Assembly (NCBI RefSeq): GCF_039538045.1
Contig: NZ_BAABBQ010000001.1
Span: 1,882,001-1,946,000, forward strand
Source: Sphingomonas swuensis
GTDB taxonomy: Bacteria > Pseudomonadota > Alphaproteobacteria > Sphingomonadales > Sphingomonadaceae
DNA length: 64,000 bases
Direction of reading: 5' to 3'
Position 1 is the first letter of the stretch. Every line of letters starts with the position of its first letter. Shown one piece after another: positions 36,898-46,413 of this stretch. The translations under genes were made by a program, and so were the position numbers. The notes under the pieces were generated by a model. That model did not search any database, was not told where the DNA came from, and saw only the letters and a program-made list of their open reading frames with translations.

Positions 36898-37080
36898 GCC
36901 GGCAAAGAAGGACCCCGAGACTGAGCCCAAAGATCAAGCCGCGGCTATGCAGAGCACGACCCGTGCGGTCAGCTTAGCCGCGGCGCCACCTGAAGCCCGA
37001 GGCCTGGCAGGCGGAAGCGCTGATCTAAGGCTGGGCGCCATAAACGCTCCGCTGAAAGGTCGGAGCTCAAGATCTCCGTA

Positions 37081-37767
37081 TCAGCGGACACGCGCCCGTC
37101 GATAGCCTGCCGCCTGAGCCTGCGTCTCTGTACAGAAGATGTCTTCGGCCCTGGTCTGCTCGTAGTAGGGCATGCCTGGCATGTGGTAGATCCACTCGCC
37201 GCGTCGAGATCTATTCCCCTTGATGACGCAGTTTCCGGATCGGCTCGCACCGGACGATCGAGCTTGCGTCGACGTCACTGCTCTCGATGGAGTTCGTCCG
37301 GCTCCCGCCCCCTGTGACTCCTTGGCCGCTGCTCGAACCTCACTCGGCATGTCGAACGTGCCGGCCCACATCCCGCGCTTGGAGAGCTTGGCGCTCTCTT
37401 CGGCGTTTACGTACTCGGAAGAATAGCGGCGAAACGCAACGGCGTACCCCATAGCCACCATTGTCCGGTTCACGTCCGTATAGCCAACCGAGCAGCGGGC
37501 CAGCGTGCGTCCATGCTGATCAATCCCCACCGGGTCGCATCGGACTTCGCGGCCTGTAATGAGTCTGCTCAGGCGGTCGGCAGCTTCCTTACCGCAGGCC
37601 CACTTCGAGCCGCCTCGTTCGCACTGCTGGTCAAACTCCGGAGCGTCGATGCCGTGGAGCCTGACCCTGGTCTGGCCGATGGATAGCGAATCTCCGTCTC
37701 CAGCATTCGCTACGCCGTAGATGGGCGACGAAGCCACAAGGGCTGCAAGGACAACGGTGGTCAACAT
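37081..37767 (-). CDS. Secreted SNase-like nuclease
   Basis: A protein of 228 residues with a short N-terminal hydrophobic signal (LTTVVLAALVASSP). The staphylococcal-nuclease fold is shown by VRLHGIDAPE (Arg37, Asp41, Glu44) and the second Arg in GRTLARC near residue 87. The C-terminal ~60 residues have CVIKGN, YHMPGMPYYEQT and FCTETQAQAAGYRRA, an accessory module common in proteobacterial thermonucleases. It would degrade nucleic acid outside the cytoplasm. It points away from its neighbours and is likely its own transcript. Confidence 0.88.
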   Translation of the reverse strand: MLTTVVLAALVASSPIYGVANAGDGDSLSIGQTRVRLHGIDAPEFDQQCERGGSKWACGKEAADRLSRLITGREVRCDPVGIDQHGRTLARCSVGYTDVNRTMVAMGYAVAFRRYSSEYVNAEESAKLSKRGMWAGTFDMPSEVRAAAKESQGAGAGRTPSRAVTSTQARSSGASRSGNCVIKGNRSRRGEWIYHMPGMPYYEQTRAEDIFCTETQAQAAGYRRARVR

Positions 37768-38039
37768 ACTGCGAGAGTACCTTCTACATGCTTAGAGCCT
37801 TGTAAACGGCGCGAAGGCCGGCTGCATACCGACCAGCTTCGTTCAGCGAGCCCCAACTTCTAGCTGGCACATCTTCTATGTTCCCGTTATGTTCTGGCTT
37901 GGGAATGTCAATTGAACGTGTCGGATTTGGATATGAAAGTAATGGAAAGCTTAGTCTGTCTCGATCCCGTTAGCTGGCTCCCTGCTGTGCACCTAGGAGA
38001 TCAGGCCTTGAACAACCCCGTGACCTTAGGAGAGCAACT

Positions 38040-38906
38040 TTGACGAGCGGCTTTCTCGTTTGGAGCAGTCTTCGTGACGAGGAGGATGCGGCCAAGATCA
38101 ACGACGCGACCAAGGCCTTTCTGGATGCTGCCCACAACCTGAGGTTGGCAGCGGACGTCATTCCCGGGCTGCGTAACTCGCCTGGCTTGCCCTCCGATGC
38201 GGTCCCGAAGCTCACTCCTGAAGAGTGGGCCATCGTGCGCAGTCTGCAGGTTCTCTATGGCATCGATGGAAGCACGCCGCGGACCGACCCAGAGGCCCTG
38301 CCCCTCGCCTACGAGGAGCCGGTGTTCCACCCCGAAGCGTCGTTCCAAATCGCTCGCAACTTGCGGGAGGTTGCCCCTGCGATATCCGGAGAGAAAGAGC
38401 TGGAGCAAACGAGGCGGGCCAGTTCGTTCTCCAGCAGCTTTGAAATCCTGGCTGACGCTGTTCTCGAGGCTCTCGCACCAGAGCAGGGTACGGCTGCCGG
38501 TATCGATCGTGACAAACTGATCGCCGCGATCGAGAGGCGCTACGTATTAGCAAGAGAGAGCCGCCGGAGGGATCTGGAGCCGACCCTTGACCTACTCCAA
38601 GCGGCTTGGGACTTGACGGATCTTGAGGTTGAGCAGTTGCTAGCGGTGCCTGTGGGATGGCTGGCCTTATGGCGCAATCACGAGGCTGCCATGGGTCTTG
38701 AGCAGTTCGAGATCCTTAACCGCCTCCTTAGCCTTCATGAGGCCATGCGCCTTCACATGGAGCCTCGCGGCTACGCGAAGTGGCTAAGGCGGCGCTGGAA
38801 ACCAGGAAGCATTACTGACGGCCGCTCGCCCATCGAGGTGCTACTATCCGATGGAAAGGCTGCCGAACAACTGCGAGCTTACCTAATCGCCAATGCTCTT
38901 AATTAG
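38040..38906 (+). CDS. Protein with C-terminal MbcA/ParS/Xre-like domain
   Basis: TTG start with AGGAGA five bases upstream, 288 residues. The N-terminal ~200 are helical and unassigned. The last ~70, from LEQFEILNRLLSLHEAMRLH through YAKWLRRRWKPG and GRSPIEVLLSDG, match the DUF2384 pattern of antitoxins that bind RES-domain toxins. No RES toxin is adjacent, so it may be an orphan antitoxin or a regulator that reuses the fold. Confidence 0.65.
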   Translation: MTSGFLVWSSLRDEEDAAKINDATKAFLDAAHNLRLAADVIPGLRNSPGLPSDAVPKLTPEEWAIVRSLQVLYGIDGSTPRTDPEALPLAYEEPVFHPEASFQIARNLREVAPAISGEKELEQTRRASSFSSSFEILADAVLEALAPEQGTAAGIDRDKLIAAIERRYVLARESRRRDLEPTLDLLQAAWDLTDLEVEQLLAVPVGWLALWRNHEAAMGLEQFEILNRLLSLHEAMRLHMEPRGYAKWLRRRWKPGSITDGRSPIEVLLSDGKAAEQLRAYLIANALN

Positions 38907-38984
38907 CTTCTTCAGGCTGAGCTATCTTGTGAGTTAGCGAGCGAAGCGGTCAGGTGTACCCTTCCCGCTTCGCTCAGGTGCCGC

Positions 38985-39680
38985 TTACAAAGTAACAGGC
39001 GTCTCGTTGGTCGTCTTGGCATCCTTCGGCGCCCGCACCTTCGCCGCTGCCAGCAGCTTGGGAACACTGGTGCTGATTCCCGCCAAGCCCTTGCCTTGCA
39101 GAGCGACGAGCTCGGCTGCCGTCTTGAACTGACCCGCACGCATCAGAAGCTTGGGATTGCCCTTGATCGCGTCGACGACCTGCGGAGCCTTGCCCACTAG
39201 ATCGACGTTACGAGCAATGCCAATCGCAAGATTGAGAACAGCGATGCCGAGGACCTTCTTCTCTTCGGCGGATGCCGCCTGATAAGCGGTCTGAAAATCG
39301 CCTGCGAATTCCTTGCGATTATCCAGCGCCTGGAGATTGGCGCTGAGCGCGCTCTTGAAGCTCCCAATTTCCTTTGGGTCGCTAGTGCTGTTGATCGCGT
39401 TGATCCGGGTCTTCAACCCCGTCAGGGGACCGCGCTTTTCGACAGCCTGAAGAATGAGAGTGGTCGCAATCAATACGTTTTTGGTCGAACGAAACGAGGC
39501 TTCGAGAAAGGCGTCGGCTTCGTCGCCACTCATCGTGCCAGCCTGTGATCCCGAGGAGCCCAGACCGGCTGCGGACTTTGCTTTGCCCATGAGCCCGCCC
39601 AGTTGTGCCTGAGCAGGCGCAACAAAGAATACACTACCAATGATGGCGCCAGCCATCGTCCGGAACGCTGCAGAAGTCAT
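38985..39680 (-). CDS. Exported hypothetical protein, 231 aa
   Basis: A signal peptide is evident (GAIIGSVFFVAPAQAQ, cleavage after AQA). The mature part is helical and Ala/Lys/Ser-rich, with no motif recognised. ATG 39680 has a GGAAGGGG ribosome site. It is the last gene of a four-gene run of exported proteins on the minus strand (39-43.7 kb), 19 bases after its neighbour. Confidence 0.75.
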   Translation of the reverse strand: MTSAAFRTMAGAIIGSVFFVAPAQAQLGGLMGKAKSAAGLGSSGSQAGTMSGDEADAFLEASFRSTKNVLIATTLILQAVEKRGPLTGLKTRINAINSTSDPKEIGSFKSALSANLQALDNRKEFAGDFQTAYQAASAEEKKVLGIAVLNLAIGIARNVDLVGKAPQVVDAIKGNPKLLMRAGQFKTAAELVALQGKGLAGISTSVPKLLAAAKVRAPKDAKTTNETPVTL

Positions 39681-39699
39681 TGTAGTCCCCTTCCTGTTA

Positions 39700-41688
39700 T
39701 TACCGAGCTGAGTTCAGCGATTTGGCGGCGCGCTCCATCAGCGGAAGCAAAGCGAGCGCCACATCCTGGTCAAGAATGGCTTTTGCCTGATCCGCCGGAG
39801 TACCTGGCGGAATGAGAGTTGGCGTAAGGTTTGCCTGCAAGCCGCTACCTGTGATCTTGGTTGCGCCCTCGAAGAGTGTGTAGCCTGCGAGAAGCGAATA
39901 GCCGCGGGTCTTCGCATCTGGCGTTACTGCTATGACCGGCACATAGCAGCGGTCCGCTGTGAAGGTCCCGGCGGGAACGAAGCGGCTCCAATTCGCAAAG
40001 TCAGCCTTCAGATCAGACAAGGCTGGCGGCACGTCCCAACGGCGAACCGGCGCAGCGTAATTCGCGCTGAAGAAGGCATCAGCAGCAGACGAGGCTACTG
40101 GTACGGGGTTGCTTCCGCGGTCATCGAGCCTCGGGATGAGAGCCTCAAGGCAACGGCCGACTGTTCTGCGCCAAGCGAGACCTGATCCTGTATATTCGAC
40201 ATTGACGAGATCACCCTTTCGCAATGCGGCGGGCTCCACATCGTCCGGTCTGGCGCTAACGCCCCCGGGCATGATCTCAGAAGTCCTCAGCCGGCCAACG
40301 GGGAAGTAAACGCGATCAACGCTGCCGACGCGCCCCGCAGAGCGAAGGACGGTCACTTCCTGGCCTAGCGGAAGCGCACCTTGGGGATCGACGATGCTGA
40401 TCGATTTGCCATCAACTGCAACACTCAACTCCAGGTTCTTGGGCTTGAACGTGGCGAGCTTGGCGGCAGCATCGAGCAATGCATTGCGGATCACGGTCTC
40501 GCGCCGCTGCTCGGCAGAGAAGCGCATGTCACGGGACACCTCGTCCTGTATACGACCCATGCCCTGGACCGAATGAACTACCCTTCCCGTGCGGTCGATC
40601 AACGATACAAAGACGGCGGCTGCGTGCCGTTCGATTGAGACGCCAGGAATGTTACTTGCGATTCTGCCCGAAGGCAGATGCACGATAGAAACCGCAGCGA
40701 CATAGTCGGGAAGCGGGCGATCGTCGCTGGAAGACATCTGCGCCTCGCCAACCGCATAGCGTCGAAGGTCAGCAAAACCTGGATTCACAGGCATAGGTGA
40801 AAGCGACGCCTTTGCTCCAAGTGCGTCTTCAAAAGTCTGCGCTAGGTAGGTTGGTGAGTAACCTTCCGGAACTTGCACGATGGCAGTCAAGACAGAAGGT
40901 CTCGCGAGCACTGCCGCCGGTGCCGCGCTGGTGCGTTCAAGCGTTTGCCCGACCTTGTATTCACCAAGGGTCGGCTGAACGATGGCGAAATTCGGTCCAG
41001 CGAACGTCACCCGACCGTCTGCCCCGATGGAATCGTGCGTGCGCAGCCCGTTCGCCCGTCCGCGGTCCACGACCCAAGCATCGCCGGCGCGTCCAATGAC
41101 GGTCGCCACCTGTCGCTCGGGATGCCAGTCGCGCGCTGCGGACGCCACCAACGATTCGATCATCGTTGAGAGCTTTGCCGGGAGACTGGCAGCGATTTCA
41201 GTCTCCGCCGTTGCGGCGAGGAACGTCCCCTCACCCGTCTCGCTGCGAGTGCGGGTGAATACTACTTCACCCGTCGCAGGATTGGTGATGTCGAGGGTCA
41301 GGGTAACTGGGAGAAAGCCATCGACACTGGTGCCTTTGTTGACCGTCCAAATGGTGGCTCTGGTCAGCCGAAGGGACGCGATAAGCCCAGACGACAACTT
41401 AGCCCTTGGAGTGGCATCGTTGGGAAGCTGGGCAGCGAACTTCTCGACTACCTTCGGGAAGTTCCGTTTCATGCTGGCTACGAACTGCTGCGCAGCTATG
41501 ACTTGCCCCTTGCCCTCCAGGACAGGGCAAAGCGGCTTCGCGATCATCGCAGTGGCGCGACCCTCGCGTGGTTTACACGCGGTGTTCTCAAAGCCGTACA
41601 GACCAGGAACCGCCCAGATTGACAGTTCGGCTGCGCTTGCCGGAACGGCGATCAGCGCCGCTCCGCCTAGCAACGCTAAGGCTCTCAT
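39700..41688 (-). CDS. Exported hypothetical protein, ~662 aa
   Basis: I choose the start at 41688, which overlaps the upstream stop by four bases (ATGA) and gives a clean signal peptide MRALALLGGAALIAVPASAA. An in-frame start at 41715 would reach into the neighbour. The mature protein is beta-rich with several modules: an early helical/beta domain, then LSPMPVNPGFADL, then a repeat of SH3-like strands (GQEVTVLRSAGRVGSVDRVY, KGDLVNVEYTG). The latter resemble LysM/FlgT-like periplasmic folds, but weakly. It may be a cell-envelope component. No enzymatic residue is evident. Confidence 0.75.
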   Translation of the reverse strand: MRALALLGGAALIAVPASAAELSIWAVPGLYGFENTACKPREGRATAMIAKPLCPVLEGKGQVIAAQQFVASMKRNFPKVVEKFAAQLPNDATPRAKLSSGLIASLRLTRATIWTVNKGTSVDGFLPVTLTLDITNPATGEVVFTRTRSETGEGTFLAATAETEIAASLPAKLSTMIESLVASAARDWHPERQVATVIGRAGDAWVVDRGRANGLRTHDSIGADGRVTFAGPNFAIVQPTLGEYKVGQTLERTSAAPAAVLARPSVLTAIVQVPEGYSPTYLAQTFEDALGAKASLSPMPVNPGFADLRRYAVGEAQMSSSDDRPLPDYVAAVSIVHLPSGRIASNIPGVSIERHAAAVFVSLIDRTGRVVHSVQGMGRIQDEVSRDMRFSAEQRRETVIRNALLDAAAKLATFKPKNLELSVAVDGKSISIVDPQGALPLGQEVTVLRSAGRVGSVDRVYFPVGRLRTSEIMPGGVSARPDDVEPAALRKGDLVNVEYTGSGLAWRRTVGRCLEALIPRLDDRGSNPVPVASSAADAFFSANYAAPVRRWDVPPALSDLKADFANWSRFVPAGTFTADRCYVPVIAVTPDAKTRGYSLLAGYTLFEGATKITGSGLQANLTPTLIPPGTPADQAKAILDQDVALALLPLMERAAKSLNSAR

Positions 41689-43217
41689 TGGCCAGCCGCG
41701 CAGCCGCTGAGGCAAAGCAGTACGCTGCGGCCCTGGACCGTTGATTGCATCTTGGCGAACTGCGGGTTGGACCGCAGCTTTTGAAACAAAGCCAGCTGCA
41801 GCGGAACGCTACCGGCGTAGCGCACGGCGAAGCGCATTTCCGTCCCGCTCTGAGAAATGAAACCTTGGCTCTGCACACCCGGCGTTGATTGGAGCGCGTC
41901 AAGCAGGTCGGCCTGCATAGCCATGTCAAGCTTGGATGAGCGGAGCACCAGCGAGTAATCAGCCGCCTGGGTGGTATCAACGGCTGCATTCATGACTTGA
42001 GCGGTGCGCGCCTGGTTGCGCCAGAAACGCTGAACTTGCGGACCGATCTTGCCTGCCGCGTCTTTGGCAAGGATCTGAGCCAACTTGCCGCGGCACTCGG
42101 TTTCGCTTCGTCCGATCGTGCTACCGCTCGCAACTCCCGAGCCGACATTCCGCTGGGTGCTCGTAGCGAAGGCGCTGGCGTGTAGCGCGCCGTCACAGGC
42201 CACCTGCTGGGTTGCTACGTCAGTTTGGTAACGAACCTCGAGCTTGCCGCTCATGAAGAACTGGGCCTCTCCGCGTGAGGCGGCGTCAAGGAATCGGCCA
42301 AAGCGCGCATCACTTTCCAAGGCGGATAAGCGAGGTGGCTTATTCTGAAAGAAGTCGGTGAGCAGGCGCGCACTATCGGCTGTGGCGATGCCAAAGCCAT
42401 TAAGCTCACCCACGAGCGCAGCCATGATCAGGCCGGCATCGCTGTTCTGAGCTGGTCGTTGCCAGACAATATGTTCTCGATAGCGCACGTTATCGTGAAC
42501 CTCGGCGTCAATGCGGGTTTTGCTCGCATGATCATACTTGTTGACCGCAGCGCTGCTTGATTTCGCTACTGCTGCTCCCGAAGCTCTCCCGCGAGAGACG
42601 CTGGCGCCACTGCCGTAACCAGTGCTTACGCCAGTGGCACTCCGGTAACTGCCGCTGTACCCAACTGCGCTCTTCGAACTAGATGCCGATGCACTACGCT
42701 GCGATGTCGCCTCGGCCGAGTGGTCGCGATAGGATGCACCGGTCTGCCGGTCATACTCGACGGTGCTTTCTGCTGGCTTCGAGAAATTGGAAGCCATGCC
42801 CTCTTCCTGATCGAGCATGACAAGGATCGTCGCGCCAGCCGAACCCGTTTCCGATGGCAGCCGAATATTGAAGTTGCTCAGCTGTTCGCTGAACCAGGCA
42901 CCGTCGATGTCGGCGTCGAGATCGACGAAAAACACCTGCCCCTCGCGCCGACTGGACCTGTTCGTGATCATGTCATCGCGAATTTGACTTGCCACCGCGT
43001 CGACGCTGCTTGCTGGCACCTCCCGCAGCCGGTCATTTCCAATCGACTGGCGCAGCATCGCTATGATCAGTTCACGCCGCGCAGCGCGTTCCGCCGCATT
43101 CCGAACGCTCTCGACGTCTTTTGTGATTGCAGCCGATCCGGTCCCCCGGACAGTCTCGGCGGCAGCCGGCGACGATCCGAACGCAGCCATGGCGGCTGCG
43201 AGCAACAATTTGCGCAT
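41685..43217 (-). CDS. Exported hypothetical protein with Ser/Ala/Gly-rich middle, 510 aa
   Basis: Signal peptide MRKLLLAAAMAAFGSSPAAA. The first ~140 mature residues look like a folded domain (RNAAERAARRELIIAMLRQ). Residues ~165-225 are a low-complexity Ser/Tyr/Gly stretch, which may be a flexible linker. The C-terminal ~280 are a mixed fold ending in a Cys pair (LLCLSGCAAGQ). It is coupled to the next gene. Function unknown. The paired structure suggests the two proteins form one envelope assembly. Confidence 0.75.
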   Translation of the reverse strand: MRKLLLAAAMAAFGSSPAAAETVRGTGSAAITKDVESVRNAAERAARRELIIAMLRQSIGNDRLREVPASSVDAVASQIRDDMITNRSSRREGQVFFVDLDADIDGAWFSEQLSNFNIRLPSETGSAGATILVMLDQEEGMASNFSKPAESTVEYDRQTGASYRDHSAEATSQRSASASSSKSAVGYSGSYRSATGVSTGYGSGASVSRGRASGAAVAKSSSAAVNKYDHASKTRIDAEVHDNVRYREHIVWQRPAQNSDAGLIMAALVGELNGFGIATADSARLLTDFFQNKPPRLSALESDARFGRFLDAASRGEAQFFMSGKLEVRYQTDVATQQVACDGALHASAFATSTQRNVGSGVASGSTIGRSETECRGKLAQILAKDAAGKIGPQVQRFWRNQARTAQVMNAAVDTTQAADYSLVLRSSKLDMAMQADLLDALQSTPGVQSQGFISQSGTEMRFAVRYAGSVPLQLALFQKLRSNPQFAKMQSTVQGRSVLLCLSGCAAGQ

Positions 43218-43242
43218 GTCGATGTCCTAGAAGTGAGAAGTT

Positions 43243-43731
43243 TTAGAGGTCAGTGTCGATGACGACGTCGCCGGCCCGGATGACTTCGCGCCCACCGTTT
43301 TCGCGGATCTCCACGGCAGGCTCATCAGGCTGTTCCGGCCTCTGGGATTGAGCAGACCGGGTTGCTTGCCGCATTGGCGAAGCGCGCTCCTCAAGCGCAG
43401 CGAACTCAGGATTGCCTTGAAGCTGATCGAATGCAGGATCAGCCAGTGCGCGTGATGGGTCTGCCAATCCCTTGTCAACCGCAGTCCTCAGCGCTTGAAG
43501 CGCTCGGCCTTCATTGCCCTGTAGCGCCTCTGCGCGGGCGAGCTCGTAGTGCGCGGCAGGATCATGTGGATCAGCATCCACTGCCTCCGAAGCGCGGAGA
43601 ACCGCCTCGCCGAAGTTTCGAGCAACAATGGCGGCTCGGGCCTCGTTCAAAGGATTTCCTGACGTACGCTGGCCGCTCTCGGCGGCACACGCACAGAGAC
43701 TCAGTGCGAGAACAAGGATCAAAGAACGCAA
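43243..43731 (-). CDS. TPR-containing lipoprotein, 162 aa
   Basis: TTG start behind GGGGGG. The N-terminus LILVLALSLCACAAE is a lipobox with the acylated Cys. Two TPR units follow (AVLRASEAVDADPHDPAAHY, ARAEALQGNEGRALQAL). Residues 120-162 are a basic/acidic linker. It would sit on the periplasmic face as a scaffold for the two exported proteins after it, 25 bases upstream of the next start. It is the first gene of the run. Confidence 0.8.
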   Translation of the reverse strand: MRSLILVLALSLCACAAESGQRTSGNPLNEARAAIVARNFGEAVLRASEAVDADPHDPAAHYELARAEALQGNEGRALQALRTAVDKGLADPSRALADPAFDQLQGNPEFAALEERASPMRQATRSAQSQRPEQPDEPAVEIRENGGREVIRAGDVVIDTDL

Positions 43732-44600
43732 TTACACCCCCCGGTATACTCAAGCTCGAAACAAGCTCTCGCTCTAGGTGTCATGTTAAGACAACTTCTA
43801 GCGACAGCTGTGCTTCGGCCCCTACACAGTCTCCGCCCTTCATTAAGTTCACGTAAAACGTGACGATTAACAAGCATCTTTTTTGCTCAAAGCCGTCGAA
43901 CAAATGGGCAAGATCTTTCTGACGCGCTGCTTGCCAGCTTGGTCGTCAGATCGCATCGTGAAGGTCACGAGCCCGAGGACAGCGAGGCCGCTCGTTCAAA
44001 GTCATTTCTGCGCTAGCGGAAAAGAGGCACTGCTCCGCTCACCGACGGCTCGCTACTCTCAGAACAGACGAGATCTTCGCCTCCGCAGCTGCTCAGATGG
44101 GCGAAGTGCTAGTCGCCTCTCGCGTCACGAAAGGGCGTGACAAACCGTGCGAGGCCGTCGCCGAGCAGCGCGACGGGCAAGTCGACGCAGGCGGCACTGT
44201 CATGACGCGCCAAATCGAATGACTTCCGCGCAGGTGTGCGTGGCTGTGCTCAGAAGCTCACCGCTCAGGTCCCCTTGCGAAGCCTTTACCAGCAGTCCTG
44301 CAAAAGGGTGAGCAGCCGAGAGGCAGAGAACGTGACAGACAAGACATGCCGGTGATGCGGTGACGACCGTGGCAGGTCACGTGGGAAAGGAGAAATGCAA
44401 TGACATTCTACCCTTCGACCTGAAGAGCTTGGCGCGCTCCTGATCGATGAAGTGCTGCTCAGATAATCTTCTTACCAACCTACATAAGCTCACCTAAGCT
44501 GGGCTTACTTTCCCTCGAACGCGAGACAGGGGAGCGTGGAAGGGCGCCTAGATGTTGAGCCCAATGCCTGAACGCGCCTTTGCAGCCTGCTTTTTCGCGG
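43732..44600. other. 869-base non-coding stretch
   Basis: I see no convincing gene, RNA or repeat here. A short open frame at 43883-44140 has a composition unlike its neighbours and no ribosome site. The region is a plausible scar between two islands of genes and probably holds the promoters for 43731 (minus) and 44601 (plus). Confidence 0.45.
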
Positions 44601-46334
44601 ATGGAGCAATCCCTGAGCGACTATAGCCAGACGATCCGCGCCTATGATGCTGCAGCTAACGAGCTAGCCTGCCGCTACGATGCGCTGCCCACCGGCGATG
44701 CCCTGGAGGCCATCTCCGCTCTTGTGTCGAACCGAGGTCTGGCACTGGATGTCGGGGCAGGCTCAGGCAGGGACGCCAGGCGTCTGCATGACTTGGGCTT
44801 CGAGGTAGTTGCCGTGGAACCCGCCGCCGGACTCCTTGAACACGGCTCTGCAACAAGCCCCGGTGTTCGCTGGCTTGCAGATTGTCTGCCCTCGCTCGAA
44901 GCTGTCCACCGGCTGGCCCTCTCCTTCGATCTGATCCTGCTGTCGGCTGTCTGGCAACACGTCTCCCCAGACGACAGGCCCAGGGCGTTTCGCAAGCTGA
45001 TCACGCTCCTTGCACCTGGCGGCACCCTTGTTCTGACCCTGAGGTCAGGGCCCTCACCCGAGGGCCGGCCGATGCACGCTACATCGGTCGGCGAAATCGA
45101 GAGCCTCGCCCAATCTCATGGAATGCAGATCCTTGAGATTCGGGCTTCCTCAGACATGCAGGGCCGGTCCGACGTTAGCTGGACCACCGCCGTGTTGCGA
45201 CTGCCTGACGATGGCGCAGGTGCGCTTCCACTGATCCGCGGCATCGCACTCTCCGATGACAAATCGTCAACCTACAAGCTTGCGCTCCTTCGCGCTGTGG
45301 CGCGTGTTGCCGAGCACGCACCCTCAGCCGCAATCCCGGCTTGCGATGAAATCGACGCTGTCGAACTGCCGCTCGGTCTTGTCGCACTCTTCTGGGTAAG
45401 GCTGTTCCTGCCGCTGGTCCGGGCAGAACTTCCACAGGCGCCGCGAAACGCAGGACCTGATGGCCTGGCGTTCGCCAAAACTGGCTTTCGGCGGCTGATG
45501 GTCGACAGCACCGATCCGGCGGACTTGCGGGTCGGTGCCGTCTTGGCGCCTGATCGCTTCGAAGCGATCGTGAGGGCACTGAGTGAGGCGGCTGCGACCA
45601 TCGCCAGCATGCCTGCTAATTTCACCCGCATTCCGAACTCCGACCAGCGGGTCTTCAGTGTAAACCGAAGCCGCCTTCGTCGCTTGCCTGGGCTCGAGCT
45701 CTCGATGGCGAACTTGCGGGACTGGGGCACTCTCGCCGTTCCAGGCCATCTATGGCGCGCGCTCTCCCGCTTCGGTCCCTGGATCGAACCAATGCTTACC
45801 ACTGAGTGGGCACGACTGACCCGCGCCTACGCCGAACGGATGGACAGGCCACTTCCTGCCGGCGTGGTTGAGGCAACGCTTGAGTGGCGAGAACCCGTCC
45901 GGACCACCGCGTTGGCACGCCTTGCCGCGGAGAGCTGCGCCACCAGTGGCGGACCGATCGAATGCGTATGGACAGGCCGGAAGCTCACAGCCACCAGGTT
46001 CGACGTGGACCATTGCCTGCCCTGGCGAGCCTGGCCTTGTGGTGACCTGTGGAACCTCGCACCATGTCACCCACGCGTGAATCGCCATGACAAGCGCGAC
46101 CGGCTCCCATCCGCGTTAGCGATGGAAAGCAGCCGTAGCCGCTTTGTGCGCTGGTGGGAGCAGGCCTACCTCAGCAATCTGTCCCTGAGCGGTAAGTTCT
46201 TGCGGGAGGCGGCCGCAGCCCTCCCGGTGACGGAAACGGCCAGTGCTGCGGAGATATTCAACGCCCTGGACTGGCGGCGACTTCGGCTCGCGCGAGATCA
46301 GCGATTGCCAGAGTGGACCCCGAAGGAAGGGTAG
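44601..46334 (+). CDS. SAM-dependent methyltransferase / HNH nuclease fusion
   Basis: About 577 residues from ATG 44601; a TTG at 44580 is also in frame. The N-terminal methyltransferase has a motif I LALDVGAGSGRDARRLHDLG and an acidic VVAVEPA strand end. Its catalytic tetrad is not obvious. Residues ~205-430 are helical. Residues ~445-500 hold HNH elements: CVWTGRKL, DVDHCLPW, DLWNLAPCHPRVN. A modifier fused to a nuclease suggests a type IIG-like or single-chain restriction protein, but target and chemistry are inferred. The remnant of a second methyltransferase follows immediately. Confidence 0.75.
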   Translation: MEQSLSDYSQTIRAYDAAANELACRYDALPTGDALEAISALVSNRGLALDVGAGSGRDARRLHDLGFEVVAVEPAAGLLEHGSATSPGVRWLADCLPSLEAVHRLALSFDLILLSAVWQHVSPDDRPRAFRKLITLLAPGGTLVLTLRSGPSPEGRPMHATSVGEIESLAQSHGMQILEIRASSDMQGRSDVSWTTAVLRLPDDGAGALPLIRGIALSDDKSSTYKLALLRAVARVAEHAPSAAIPACDEIDAVELPLGLVALFWVRLFLPLVRAELPQAPRNAGPDGLAFAKTGFRRLMVDSTDPADLRVGAVLAPDRFEAIVRALSEAAATIASMPANFTRIPNSDQRVFSVNRSRLRRLPGLELSMANLRDWGTLAVPGHLWRALSRFGPWIEPMLTTEWARLTRAYAERMDRPLPAGVVEATLEWREPVRTTALARLAAESCATSGGPIECVWTGRKLTATRFDVDHCLPWRAWPCGDLWNLAPCHPRVNRHDKRDRLPSALAMESSRSRFVRWWEQAYLSNLSLSGKFLREAAAALPVTETASAAEIFNALDWRRLRLARDQRLPEWTPKEG

Positions 46335-46413
46335 CGCCAGCTCCCAACTTCACCACAGACCAGCGGGATCGCCTCACGCCTCGGGTGAAGCTTCTGCTCG
46401 GCCTGATTACTCA

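Noticed and set aside
35059..36930. A 623-aa open frame antisense to the HNH-helicase
   Set aside because: It is the mirror of the real gene in a GC-rich genome. The plus-strand frame carries all helicase, HNH and zinc motifs, and the antisense frame has none.
43883..44140. Short open frame in the 869-base gap
   Set aside because: No ribosome site, no motif and a composition unlike genuine genes nearby.
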